NCBI RefSeq assembly: GCF_001484685.1
Contig: NZ_CP012200.1
Location: forward strand, 552,321 to 616,320
DNA from: Thermococcus sp. 2319x1
GTDB taxonomy: Archaea; Methanobacteriota_B; Thermococci; Thermococcales; Thermococcaceae
DNA: 64,000 nt
Reading direction: 5' to 3'
The position numbers and the translations under genes were made by a program. Shown here piece by piece: positions 18,367-27,082 of this stretch; position 1 is the stretch's first letter; the number at the start of each line of letters is the position of its first letter. The notes under the pieces were generated by a model that searched no databases, was not told the origin of the DNA, and saw only the letters and a program-made list of their open reading frames with translations.

Positions 18367-18647
18367 CCCTCTCCCAGTCCAACATCTTCTCCAAAAGTGA
18401 GCGTCAGGTAAAGTTCCACCAAGCCTTTTTTGATGTTCTCCAAGATTTTCTCTTCAAGCTTTTCAATCTCATCCGTAGAAAGGTACCTTCCCTCCTCCAA
18501 AACCTTTATTTTCCAGCTTTGTCTGTCAAATACGATTGTCCTCTCCTCTGTTATAAGGGGGACGTACCTTATTCTAACCCCATAAAGCTCTTCTGCATAA
18601 CTTGCCTTCCGATTTATATCCTCCAGATGTGGTTTTAGCTTTTCCAT
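18363..18647 (-). CDS. Hypothetical protein, 94 residues
   Basis: I recognise no family. The sequence is soluble and mixed alpha/beta: a helix (MEKLKPHLEDINRKASYAEE), a central strand pair (YVPLITEERTIVF, SWKIKVLEEGRYL) and a long C-terminal helix. It overlaps the end of moaD by four bases, convergently, and is divergent from the GH57 gene. Codon use matches its neighbours, so it is probably real. Confidence 0.55.
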   Translation of the reverse strand: MEKLKPHLEDINRKASYAEELYGVRIRYVPLITEERTIVFDRQSWKIKVLEEGRYLSTDEIEKLEEKILENIKKGLVELYLTLTFGEDVGLGEG

Positions 18648-18702
18648 AAAACCACCGCAACCCTTAATACTCCTCTCGACTTTAAACCTTTGGGGTGATA
18701 CA

Positions 18703-20502
18703 ATGTACCAGAAGTTTGGATATCATTTTCATGCTTACCAGCCCGGCGATATCATATATATTCACGATGGTTCCGGGTGGGATCCGATAAAATATTCAGA
18801 GCGATTAAGTCCGGTGTCCCTAAAAATAAGGGATATAGAGGTAAAAGCCAGAAACTGGACAAGAACCGTTATTAAAGCATACGAATACACAAGCGATGCC
18901 TTAGGATCTCTAAAATCTGGGTGTATAAGTGTTGATTTTGAGCCCTTCACACTTTACATGATCCTGAGATATAAACCAAAGATATACGCGGAAATAGTCG
19001 ATCTGCTCAAGAACAAAGTGGAACCGGTTCCAACAACACCTTTTCATCCAATAATGCCTCATCTAAGTACTTTTGAGCAGGAAATCCTTGCGAGAATCTC
19101 CTTCGATTTCTATGAACCCTTTATCAAAGACAGGGACGTTGTTGGGTACTGGCTTCCCGAGAACGTTATCACTAAAGAAACTGCCAAAATCGTAGCTGAG
19201 TCGACCCAAAAAGAGATAGTGTTCCTTCTGGACGAGCGGCAGTTTGTTGGCCTTCACTTTCCCCAAGCAAAGTTCTCCTGCAACACCTACAAGTGCGACG
19301 ATAAAATAGGATACGTCTTTGGAAGGGATCACCAGCTGAGCGATGCTTTTGCCTTCAACACACTTGACGTTGATGGCCTTGTGAGGGCTGTTGTAGAAGG
19401 TAGAATAGATGTTTTCAAAGAGAACTCTGAGATTCCCTATTTGGTTTACCTCGCAAGCGATCTTGAGGCTTTGCTGAGCAACCCACAGCAGCTGGACAAG
19501 TTCATCACTTGGCTTTCAAAACTTGAGGAAAAAGGAGTTGAAACAATAAACGCAGTGGAGTTCATTAGAAAGAAGAGAAATGGGGAGTTCAAAAGGTTAG
19601 AAGGAGAGTGCAGTGAGCACTTTAGAATCAACGTCAAGGACTACTCGAGCTGGAGTGATTATTACGATCTCAGCACAGACGGAAGGACAGGTGACATCAG
19701 ATGGCTCGGCATGAGAAGAGAAGACGGCAGGGTAATTAACCGTGTCTACAAAGGGAAGAAGGTTTCACAGCTTTGGAAGTATGCCTTCACAAAGCTGTTC
19801 AGGGAGCTAAATAGAAGCATACGCTTTGGTGTTATTGATCTGATCCACAGGTACCTCCCAGAGGCAAGCATAGAAGATATAAAGGAATTTCTGGCGAGAT
19901 ATGCGAGAATATTCTTTAGAGAACACTACGAATACTTTGAGATGGATACAACGGTGGAATACATAATGGAACCGCTTAAAGACCTTGATCCAACGCTTGC
20001 TTTAAGGTTGGGAAGGATATACTACATAATGCTGCTCGCCAACCACTCAGATCCCCGGTTCTGGGAGAACATCGACACAAGGGTAACATTTGAGAACGTC
20101 TCCGCGATCAGCAAGGCACTTATAGAGCTCATGAAGGTTTATATTGACGAGAACATGCATGAGAGAGCCAACTACATTCTCCTCGAATACATGAAGCTTC
20201 TTGCTTTCCCCCAGCTCTACTACGACTATGAGCTCTTCAAGATGCCCGGGCTTGAGGGATGGGAGACAAGCGAAAAGGCTTGGTTCGATAGCCTAAAAAG
20301 TGAGGTTCCAAACTGCGATTACAATGTAATAACAAGGGCAGCCCTCTACGTTGGAAAAGAAGACCTCCCAGAGGACATAAGAAACGCCCTTGAGGTTCTA
20401 TATGATATGAAAAAAGCAGTGGCAGATACGGGGCATATCTCCGGAGAAATGCACGGAAACTGGGAAAACAAGGAATGGTGCGAGCATAGGGCCAGGGTTT
20501 AG
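18703..20502 (+). CDS. Glycoside hydrolase family 57 protein
   Basis: The 599-residue protein has the GH57 conserved regions: HFHAYQPG near the N-terminus (region 1), DFEPFTLYMILR, the probable nucleophile block VGYWLPENVI, and VYLASDLEALL with a likely acid/base Asp. A helical C-terminal domain follows. GH57 enzymes cleave or transfer alpha-glucans, but this sequence is not an obvious amylopullulanase, branching enzyme or 4-alpha-glucanotransferase. There is no signal peptide, so it acts in the cytosol, perhaps on storage glycan. GGTGATAC precedes the ATG. Confidence 0.8.
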   Translation: MYQKFGYHFHAYQPGDIIYIHDGSGWDPIKYSERLSPVSLKIRDIEVKARNWTRTVIKAYEYTSDALGSLKSGCISVDFEPFTLYMILRYKPKIYAEIVDLLKNKVEPVPTTPFHPIMPHLSTFEQEILARISFDFYEPFIKDRDVVGYWLPENVITKETAKIVAESTQKEIVFLLDERQFVGLHFPQAKFSCNTYKCDDKIGYVFGRDHQLSDAFAFNTLDVDGLVRAVVEGRIDVFKENSEIPYLVYLASDLEALLSNPQQLDKFITWLSKLEEKGVETINAVEFIRKKRNGEFKRLEGECSEHFRINVKDYSSWSDYYDLSTDGRTGDIRWLGMRREDGRVINRVYKGKKVSQLWKYAFTKLFRELNRSIRFGVIDLIHRYLPEASIEDIKEFLARYARIFFREHYEYFEMDTTVEYIMEPLKDLDPTLALRLGRIYYIMLLANHSDPRFWENIDTRVTFENVSAISKALIELMKVYIDENMHERANYILLEYMKLLAFPQLYYDYELFKMPGLEGWETSEKAWFDSLKSEVPNCDYNVITRAALYVGKEDLPEDIRNALEVLYDMKKAVADTGHISGEMHGNWENKEWCEHRARV

Positions 20503-21848
20503 CCCTTTATGTTCCATTTTTCTTTGCTGAGAAAGAGATAAGCCTCTTCCTCAAGTTCTGGAGGAACGAAGTTGATTAAAATTTCTGCATTTTTTATAAC
20601 TCCACTCAGGTTTTTGCCGAGGGCAACCTGGTTTTTGATGAGAAGGTCTTTGATGACGTCCACTATGCTCTCCTTAACCTCTTTCTCGGAATAGAGCCTC
20701 TTTCCCCTTATCCAGACTTTTTGGTTCTTTGAATAAAAATCAATCGCCCTCTCGCTCAAGAACTCCGGCCCGGGTTTTAAAATTACCCTTGACCTCTCCA
20801 CCCTATCGACTTCAAGCATGATAAAGGCCCTCTCAGTATACCCCCAGTTCAGGTCAAAAACTTCAAAACCTTCCCTTTTCAGGCTCTTCTCAAACCCCTT
20901 CGCACTTCTCTCAAGCTGGGGAAGGAGAATATCATCCACGAGCTCGGGCTTTGGAAAGAGGAGAGTAACCAGATTTGTGCCTTTTTTCTTGAGCAAAGCC
21001 TTATAATCACCAGTTTTTGCTTTTGATGGAAAGAAAAACTCAATCCCCGGCCTTTCGACGAACTCTTTCGCTTTAAAATAAAACACTCCAAACTTTTCCC
21101 AGCTAAGAGAGGAGGCAACGTTTCTTCTGGGATCGACGGGGTCTATAACAATCAAGGGACTTTCCCTTTCTCTTTCCACAGTTTTGTACGCTATTTCCGG
21201 CTCCTTCTTTAACCATCCCCCAAGGTCTATTATCTTGCTCCTTGCAAGAAACCCAACACTCTCAAGCAGGTTCATAAAGGAACCGTATTTTATTATCAAA
21301 AGCTCCGTTAAATAGCCGGAAAAGCCTCTAACATAAACCTCACTGCCATATGCATTTATCCCTTTCAGAAACTTCTTGAGAAGCCTTACTTCATCGTTTC
21401 TCCCGTCTAAGTGCTTTATCACCCACTCTGTGTGGAGTAGGGATCTATCAACGGCAGTCTTTACCTCTCTCCAGCTTTTCACATTGTAGCAAGGTACAAT
21501 GTCCACATCAAAACCCTTGTAAAAAGCCCTTACATAGGGATGCTCAGCGTAGGCTATTTCGTAACTCTCAAGTCTCTCCCCAATGGCCTTCCCCAGCTCT
21601 AGCCCTATTTTCCTCAGCTCCTCAAGTGGAACTTCAGGAGGAAATGCCAAAAAAAGATCCACATCGTGGTCTCCTGATAGGTAGGTGTCCTTCGCTATTG
21701 AGCCCACCAAACGAGGGATAACCTCTAAGTCCTTTTTCACTATTTCTTCCTCTGCTATCTCCACTATTTCCCGTGTTACAGCATTGACTAAGGCCCTTTC
21801 CTCTTCTGAGGGCTTTATTTTGTCCAGAACTTCCATCAAAAGCTCCAT
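20499..21848 (-). CDS. cca: CCA-adding enzyme (archaeal class I tRNA nucleotidyltransferase)
   Basis: The enzyme adds or repairs the 3' CCA of tRNA using CTP and ATP. The 449 residues show the class I catalytic signature GSIAKDTYLSGDHDVDLFL and the third carboxylate in GFDVDIVPCY, then the archaeal tail domains. ATG at 21848 is chosen over a TTG one codon earlier. It lies 11 bp downstream of the RNA ligase-like thpR gene in the same orientation. The two are RNA-processing genes and are probably co-transcribed with the phosphoribosyltransferase gene. Confidence 0.95.
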   Translation of the reverse strand: MELLMEVLDKIKPSEEERALVNAVTREIVEIAEEEIVKKDLEVIPRLVGSIAKDTYLSGDHDVDLFLAFPPEVPLEELRKIGLELGKAIGERLESYEIAYAEHPYVRAFYKGFDVDIVPCYNVKSWREVKTAVDRSLLHTEWVIKHLDGRNDEVRLLKKFLKGINAYGSEVYVRGFSGYLTELLIIKYGSFMNLLESVGFLARSKIIDLGGWLKKEPEIAYKTVERERESPLIVIDPVDPRRNVASSLSWEKFGVFYFKAKEFVERPGIEFFFPSKAKTGDYKALLKKKGTNLVTLLFPKPELVDDILLPQLERSAKGFEKSLKREGFEVFDLNWGYTERAFIMLEVDRVERSRVILKPGPEFLSERAIDFYSKNQKVWIRGKRLYSEKEVKESIVDVIKDLLIKNQVALGKNLSGVIKNAEILINFVPPELEEEAYLFLSKEKWNIKG

Positions 21849-21859
21849 CAATGCTTCAC

Positions 21860-22417
21860 CTAATCCTTCAGCTCAAATCTTGCGAGGGTTTCATAAATGG
21901 GCCCCTTTGGTGTTAAGGTGCTCTTCTTGAGCTCTATTGCACCTACCTCAAACTCGCCGAACTCTTCGTTAGAAAGTTCCTTCAATGCCAGCATGAGCTC
22001 AACCTTGTCCTTCACGAATTTTACCCTTCCTATTGTTATGTGGGAAACAAAGTCCTCCTCTCGCTTAAAGCCAAGTTTGAAAAGAGCGTTGTCTATTTCC
22101 TTTGCCATTTTCCTTATCTCTCCATCGTTCTCCACTCCAGCCCAGATAACTCTGACGTAGTTGTAGTTCGGGAACACTCCTATGCCCTTAACTTTTACCC
22201 TGTGCTTCTTGTGCTTTTTGGCTATTCCTTCTAAGAGTTTTTTGATATCCTCTGCCTGCTCCTCGGTTATCTCTCCCAAAAACTTTAGAGTAAGATGGAG
22301 GTTTTCCGGCTCAACAAATTTGATTTTTGCAGATTTTGTTTTTTCGATTTTCTCCTGCGCCTCTATGAGTTTTTGTCTAACTTCGTCGTTAATATCAATC
22401 GCTATGAACGCCCTCAT
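21860..22417 (-). CDS. thpR: RNA 2',3'-cyclic phosphodiesterase
   Basis: This 185-residue member of the 2H phosphoesterase superfamily has both catalytic motifs: HLTLKFLG (about residue 41) and HITIGRVKF (about residue 125). It was formerly called LigT or 2'-5' RNA ligase. It opens 2',3'-cyclic phosphates left by tRNA cleavage. Its start overlaps the stop of the upstream phosphoribosyltransferase gene by four bases, and cca follows it. Confidence 0.92.
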   Translation of the reverse strand: MRAFIAIDINDEVRQKLIEAQEKIEKTKSAKIKFVEPENLHLTLKFLGEITEEQAEDIKKLLEGIAKKHKKHRVKVKGIGVFPNYNYVRVIWAGVENDGEIRKMAKEIDNALFKLGFKREEDFVSHITIGRVKFVKDKVELMLALKELSNEEFGEFEVGAIELKKSTLTPKGPIYETLARFELKD

Positions 22418-22875
22418 TCTCTAACCACCACTGGGAACTCTTCCCATGGGAAAACTATCCACTTGTCTGTTCTGAAAACGTAAAAATCAGGCACAACTGA
22501 AGTCCACGGCTTCATTGCCAAGCATGCCACTTTGATATCTTTTGCACCTTTCTTCTTTACTTCCTCGATAACAACCTGCAGAGTCTTTCCTGTATCGCTG
22601 ACATCATCCACTACTACGACTTTCTTTCCTTTTAAGTCCCCGTGGAGCGGGATCGTTATCGTGGGCTTTTCTCCCCTTTCGTCAATACCCTTGTAGAACT
22701 TTACGTCGATTACCTTGAACTCAACATCTCCTAAAATGTGACTGAGCCTTACCGCCGGGATAAGTCCACCCCTCGAGACTCCAACGATAACATCAGGCTT
22801 GTATCCTCTTAAACTATCAGCAAGTGAGAAGATCGCCCTATCAACCTGCCACCACGTGAGATAGACCTTGTCCAT
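22414..22875 (-). CDS. Phosphoribosyltransferase (purine salvage type)
   Basis: The 153-residue type I phosphoribosyltransferase has PRPP-binding loop [14 protein letters not shown] and a [19 protein letters not shown] segment. It resembles the hypoxanthine/xanthine-guanine type, which makes nucleotides from bases and PRPP. GAGGGTGAGA stands before the ATG. It is the first gene of a three-gene unit with thpR and cca, and its promoter lies between it and the CRISPR array. Confidence 0.87.
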   Translation of the reverse strand: MDKVYLTWWQVDRAIFSLADSLRGYKPDVIVGVSRGGLIPAVRLSHILGDVEFKVIDVKFYKGIDERGEKPTITIPLHGDLKGKKVVVVDDVSDTGKTLQVVIEEVKKKGAKDIKVACLAMKPWTSVVPDFYVFRTDKWIVFPWEEFPVVVRE

Positions 22876-22957
22876 TCTCTCACCCTCCTTTGATATATGG
22901 TAGAGTAGAAGAGTTGGAGTTTAAAAACCCAGCGTTTTCAAGTGCTGAGGTTTTAAG

Positions 22958-23264
22958 CTTTCAATTCTTTTGAAGTCTTATTGGAACTTTATAAAAGAAT
23001 GGGTGATGGGGGAGAAAGGGGAGTGACCTTTCAGTTCTTTTGAAGTCTTATTGGAACAACGGGCTTTCCGGCGGGAACAAACAAAAAAAGGAGGCCTTTC
23101 AATTCTTTTGAAGTCTTATTGGAACGAGGTCGTAACGATTGGAACCTTGAACGTGCCGCTCCACTTTCAATTCTTTTGAAGTCTTATTGGAACCTCAAGC
23201 CTATCTTAAACCGTGCTTTCTGTTCCTCCTGTGCCTTTCAATTCTTTTGAAGTCTTATTGGAAC
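22958..23264 (-). CRISPR. CRISPR array, five repeats and four spacers
   Basis: Five 30-bp repeats start at 22958, 23028, 23096, 23164 and 23235, each beginning CTTTCAATTC and ending TCTTATTGGAAC on the plus strand. The four spacers are 40, 38, 38 and 41 nt. The second repeat has one change (CTTTCAGTTC). In Thermococcales repeats of this family are read as GTTCCAATAAGAC onward, so the array is transcribed on the minus strand from the leader at higher coordinates. The mutated copy is then near the old end, as expected. No cas gene lies in the window. Confidence 0.97.
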
Positions 23265-23747
23265 AGGGGTGAATTTTCCTTGAAATTCCTTGCAAAGTAA
23301 TTAGATGGCTTGAATCTTATAAGCTTTTCGTCAAAGGGTCAATAAAACAGCATTTCAAAGCCTCCGATTCCAATGACCAACTAAGAGTTTAGGCTTGTTC
23401 CGCAAACGAAAACCTTCAAATTCCCCCATGCACAAAAATGTTCACAAGACTTCCGGGGGAAGGACAAAAGCCCAAACCCAAAACAAAACCACAAAAAAGC
23501 ATTAAATCCGAAAAGGTCAAACTTCCACTGGGAGGGGATACAAAAGAAGTGCCGGAAATCCCCGGCCCAAAAACCCGAAAAAATTTCGTTACAAAAACCT
23601 CAAAATATCATAACTCTTTGTCTGATAATAACCTTCAGTTACTAAAAACATCCAGAGCAACCTTAGAGGCTAAAAATCAAAATATGGACAAAAAAAGAAA
23701 GAAAACCCGAAAAAGGAAAAGCTAAACGTGATACAAAGAATCTTCGG
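23265..23747 (-). promoter_or_regulatory. CRISPR leader
   Basis: These 480 bp between the array and Rli1 have no credible gene. The stretch is A/C-rich on the plus strand, therefore T/G-rich in the direction of the array, and of the length known for Pyrococcus leaders. A TATA-like AAAAGCTTATAAG on the minus strand (core 23316-23323) would start crRNA transcription about 30 bases before the first repeat. A plus-strand reading frame of about 95 codons here is very Lys/Pro/Thr-rich and looks like composition bias. Confidence 0.75.
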
Positions 23748-25523
23748 CTATTCACTCACGTAGTAGTACTCCCCTATCTCTTTCTGTTCTCTGTCCTTGA
23801 CGCTTCCTTCTTTATTTGCCCTCGGCCTTCCCGTGTCCGGGTCTCTTCTGAAGGTTATGCCCACGTTTGCTAAAAATCTGTTCATCCCTTCCCTCATTCC
23901 CATTGGAGGCAGAGCCCTGCCGTGCTTACTGGGTTCACCCTCGAAGACCATTATGCGGTCGCTTATGTAGTCTATCATCAGCACATCGTGTTCAACCACG
24001 AGTGCGGTTTTCTCGTTCTTTTCCATTAAATGCCTTATGGCCCTCGAAACCGCCAACCTCTGCTCGACGTCGAGATAGGCGGAGGGCTCGTCGAGGAGGT
24101 ATAAATCGGCATCCCTTAACAGACAGGCAGCTATTGCCACCCTTTGCAATTCACCACCGCTTAGGTCGTTTACGGCTCTATCGTAGAGTTCTGGAATTCC
24201 CAGGGGATTGAGGAGCTCGGTTTTGTAAAAGTTGCTCATGAGCTTTGCCGCGTCAATCTTGCTTAAGAGCTCATAAACTGTCCCATCATAGTCGGCTTTT
24301 ATATACTGGGGCTTGTAGCTTACTTTTAGCTCCCACTCCACTTTTCCTTCCGTCGGTTCTTCAACTCCAGCCAGCATTTTTACGAAAGTTGTCTTACCTA
24401 TGCCATTAGGCCCTACTATGCTCACAACCTCTCCCCTGTACAGTTCTCCCCCATCTGCTTCAAGCCTAAAGCCTCCATAGTCTTTGACCAGTCTTGGATA
24501 CTCCACAAGAATATCTCCAGCTTGGCTGTGCCTCTCGCTGAGCTTTGTGAACCTTATCTGATAAGGCCTGAACCTTACATTTTCTTCGGGGAGATAGCCC
24601 TCCAGGAAGGCGTTTATACCGACTCTGGTTCCTTTGGGCATTGAAAAGATACCATATGCCCCGGGCCTGCCGTAAACTATGTGGATGATGTCGCTCAAAT
24701 AGTCAAGAACGGCCAAATCGTGCTCAACGACCATAACGGATTTCCCTTCTTCTGCAAGTTTTCTAATTGCCCTTGCAACTTTAAGCCTCTGCCTTATGTC
24801 AAGATAGCTTGAGGGCTCGTCAAAGAAATAGAAATCGGCATCCCTCGCCATGGCTGCCGCTATAGCTACCCTTTGCAATTCACCACCGCTCAAATGTTGA
24901 ATTTCCCTGTCTAAGATGTTTGAGAGCTCAAGCTCTTCAACAAGCTTCTCCAGAATACCCTTTTCATCTGCCTTCTGAAGGAGGTCTCTCACCTTCCCTT
25001 TAACGACCTTGGGGATTAAGTCAACGTACTGGGGTTTAACTACCTTCTTTATGTTGCCATCTTTGAGCTTTTCAAAGTAGTTCTGGAGCTCATTCCCCCT
25101 GAACATCCTTATGACGTTGTCCCAGCTATCGTTGGAACCGCAGAGGTTAGGAATCATTTCTCCAGATAGTATTCTAACGGCAGTGGTCTTACCGGTACCG
25201 TTTGGGCCTAGGATACCAACTACCATTCCTTCCTTGAGCACTGGTAATCTGTAGAGGGCAAAGCCGTTAACTCCGTATCTGTGTACACACCCTTCCTCCA
25301 GCTCCTCTGGGAGGTTAACTATCGTTATAGCATTGAAGGGACATTTGTGGACGCATATCCCACATCCGGTACAGCTTGCCTCTTGAATTATTGGCTTATA
25401 CTTATCCTCGTCGATGATTATAGCTTCTCCACCCATTCTATTTACTGGACATACTCTCTCACACAGGAAATGACCGCACTTGTCGGGATTACACTTGTCG
25501 TAATCGATGACCGCGATCCTCAT
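23748..25523 (-). CDS. ABCE1/Rli1 ribosome-recycling ATPase
   Basis: This 591-residue soluble ABC protein splits post-termination ribosomes and acts in initiation. It has an N-terminal pair of [4Fe-4S] clusters (CNPDKCGHFLCERVCP and CTGCGICVHKCP). Two nucleotide-binding domains follow, with GPNGTGKTT and GPNGIGKTT, two LSGGELQR signatures and two VVEHD H-loops. The ATG at 25523 (MRIAVIDYDKC) has GGTGAG in front; an upstream GTG is unlikely. It is a single gene next to the CRISPR leader. Confidence 0.97.
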   Translation of the reverse strand: MRIAVIDYDKCNPDKCGHFLCERVCPVNRMGGEAIIIDEDKYKPIIQEASCTGCGICVHKCPFNAITIVNLPEELEEGCVHRYGVNGFALYRLPVLKEGMVVGILGPNGTGKTTAVRILSGEMIPNLCGSNDSWDNVIRMFRGNELQNYFEKLKDGNIKKVVKPQYVDLIPKVVKGKVRDLLQKADEKGILEKLVEELELSNILDREIQHLSGGELQRVAIAAAMARDADFYFFDEPSSYLDIRQRLKVARAIRKLAEEGKSVMVVEHDLAVLDYLSDIIHIVYGRPGAYGIFSMPKGTRVGINAFLEGYLPEENVRFRPYQIRFTKLSERHSQAGDILVEYPRLVKDYGGFRLEADGGELYRGEVVSIVGPNGIGKTTFVKMLAGVEEPTEGKVEWELKVSYKPQYIKADYDGTVYELLSKIDAAKLMSNFYKTELLNPLGIPELYDRAVNDLSGGELQRVAIAACLLRDADLYLLDEPSAYLDVEQRLAVSRAIRHLMEKNEKTALVVEHDVLMIDYISDRIMVFEGEPSKHGRALPPMGMREGMNRFLANVGITFRRDPDTGRPRANKEGSVKDREQKEIGEYYYVSE

Positions 25524-25532
25524 AAGCCTCAC

Positions 25533-25748
25533 CGATTACCACTTCTGGAATGCCTTTAAAAAGTTGTTGAAGACTTGGTCTCTACTTGTTGGGTTGTTCA
25601 TTTTTGACCGTTGTTTCTTTGTTTGAGCATTCTATTAATTATTGGTGTGATGTTTGGTTTCGAGGGTTTGAGGGGTTTGGAAGAAGAAACCTGAAGTTCA
25701 GAGAGAATGCGGGAAATACACGGCAATGAATTTTCAAAGGAGGTTATT
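25533..25748. other. Intergenic stretch with divergent promoters
   Basis: This is AT-rich DNA between Rli1 (minus) and a broken secreted-protein gene (plus). The only recognisable element is AAAGGAGG just before the ATG at 25749. I see no repeat or RNA here. Confidence 0.3.
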
Positions 25749-26967
25749 ATGATAAAACATTGCAGGATAGGTTTAATGGCTAAAGTTAATAGTTTAACTG
25801 CATCAAAATGTTTTTATCATTGTTTTGGTGGTATTTGTGGGTATTCCCACAGCTCATGGAGTATCCCCTGAAAACTCAGATGTCCTCTACAGCGCTTATT
25901 TGAACTGGCTCCAAGGAAAGCCTGTGGGGCTTGCAAGCATTGAGATAAAGGTTAATGAAAGTCTCCATAATCCGGTTGTAATAGTTCAGGACTATAGCAA
26001 AGAGCATCCAAGGACTTTGTACTCAGGTTCTCTTCTCTCACCGGCTGTAAAAATAGAGAGAATTCCCGTTGATACATATGTGGAGAGGGTGCAAGAGAAT
26101 GGAAAAAGTGGGAGTGTCCTTAAGACGAGGTTCAGGCCAGTCTCTCTCTTAGTAATAGTTGCAGATGAAAATTATTGGGGTGCACGAGTGATAAGTTTTG
26201 AGCCTAAAAAACCCTTGGTAAGAATCCCTGCAGAGGTTCCCCTTCATTATGCACCCGCCAAAAAAAGGAAATTACGTCCAGACTGCTTCGGTCACAGACC
26301 ATGGCACGGTCAGGATGAATGGAATAAAAACGGCCGTAATAAGAAGTATCCCTGGAGTGGACGTTAAGTGGGTCATTGAAAGAAACGATGGAGTAACCTA
26401 CGGGAGCTTTTCTCAGGAAACATGGGGCGGAAGACCGAATTCAAACGGTTGGCTGAGTAGTGGCCCCACCTTGGTTCAAGACAAAGACGTATGGATAACT
26501 TATACTGCCTCCAATGGTGATGTTAGGCTGGTAACCTCTGATGTTCTCTACCAGATAACTGAAAACGAAATAACCTCCCTATGGTGCAGAGACATTTGGA
26601 CCTTAATACCAGTAAGAATAAAAAACTTTCATTCTACAGTTACGGGCTCTTACAGCGGAGGAATACCCTCAAACCTTGAAAGGGGGACAAGTATACATGG
26701 GAAGGAGCAAATGAGTTCGCTATAAGCTTTGACGCACCAACAGACAATGGAGGAGTTTATTTTAGCACTTCTCTCTCAGTATGCGGTGGTGAAGGAGTAC
26801 AAGTGTGCTTTACAGGGAACGCTGAGACATACAGAGAGAGTAAATCCTATTACAGGCCACATTATGAAGTCAAAATCAATAAGTGGGAAGGCCATGAGGT
26901 TCTTTATTATGCATATCTAGACAAAAACGGCAGAAACTATTACGAAATATTCTTGGAGTGGGGTTAA
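25749..26967 (+). pseudogene. Secreted protein gene with several frameshifts
   Basis: GGAGGTTATT and an ATG at 25749 open a frame that must shift before the signal-peptide core FIIVLVVFVGIPTAHG. The frame then runs to about 26255, where it shifts at an A-run (PAKKRK versus PPKKGNY). It continues to about 26700 and shifts again to finish at 26967 with YYEIFLEWG. Joined, this is a secreted protein of about 400 residues with a VCGGEGVQVCF cysteine pair. I recognise no family. At least three frameshifts make it a pseudogene unless the assembly is at fault. Confidence 0.65.
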
Positions 26968-27082
26968 CAACAACAGTAGATTCTTTAAATTGCTTAGTGG
27001 CGATAGTTTTGACCCCGGATATCCTGAGGTTTTCAATCTCGGCAAAAAGTACTTTAACCAAAAACCAAAAATTATTCTTGTC

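Noticed and set aside
23138-23145. ATTGGAAC inside spacer 3 as a sixth, degenerate repeat
   Set aside because: Only eight bases match and the spacing to neighbouring repeats is normal.
23438-23725. A 95-codon plus-strand frame beside the CRISPR array
   Set aside because: It has extreme Lys/Pro/Thr composition, no ribosome site and lies entirely in the leader. It reflects base bias.
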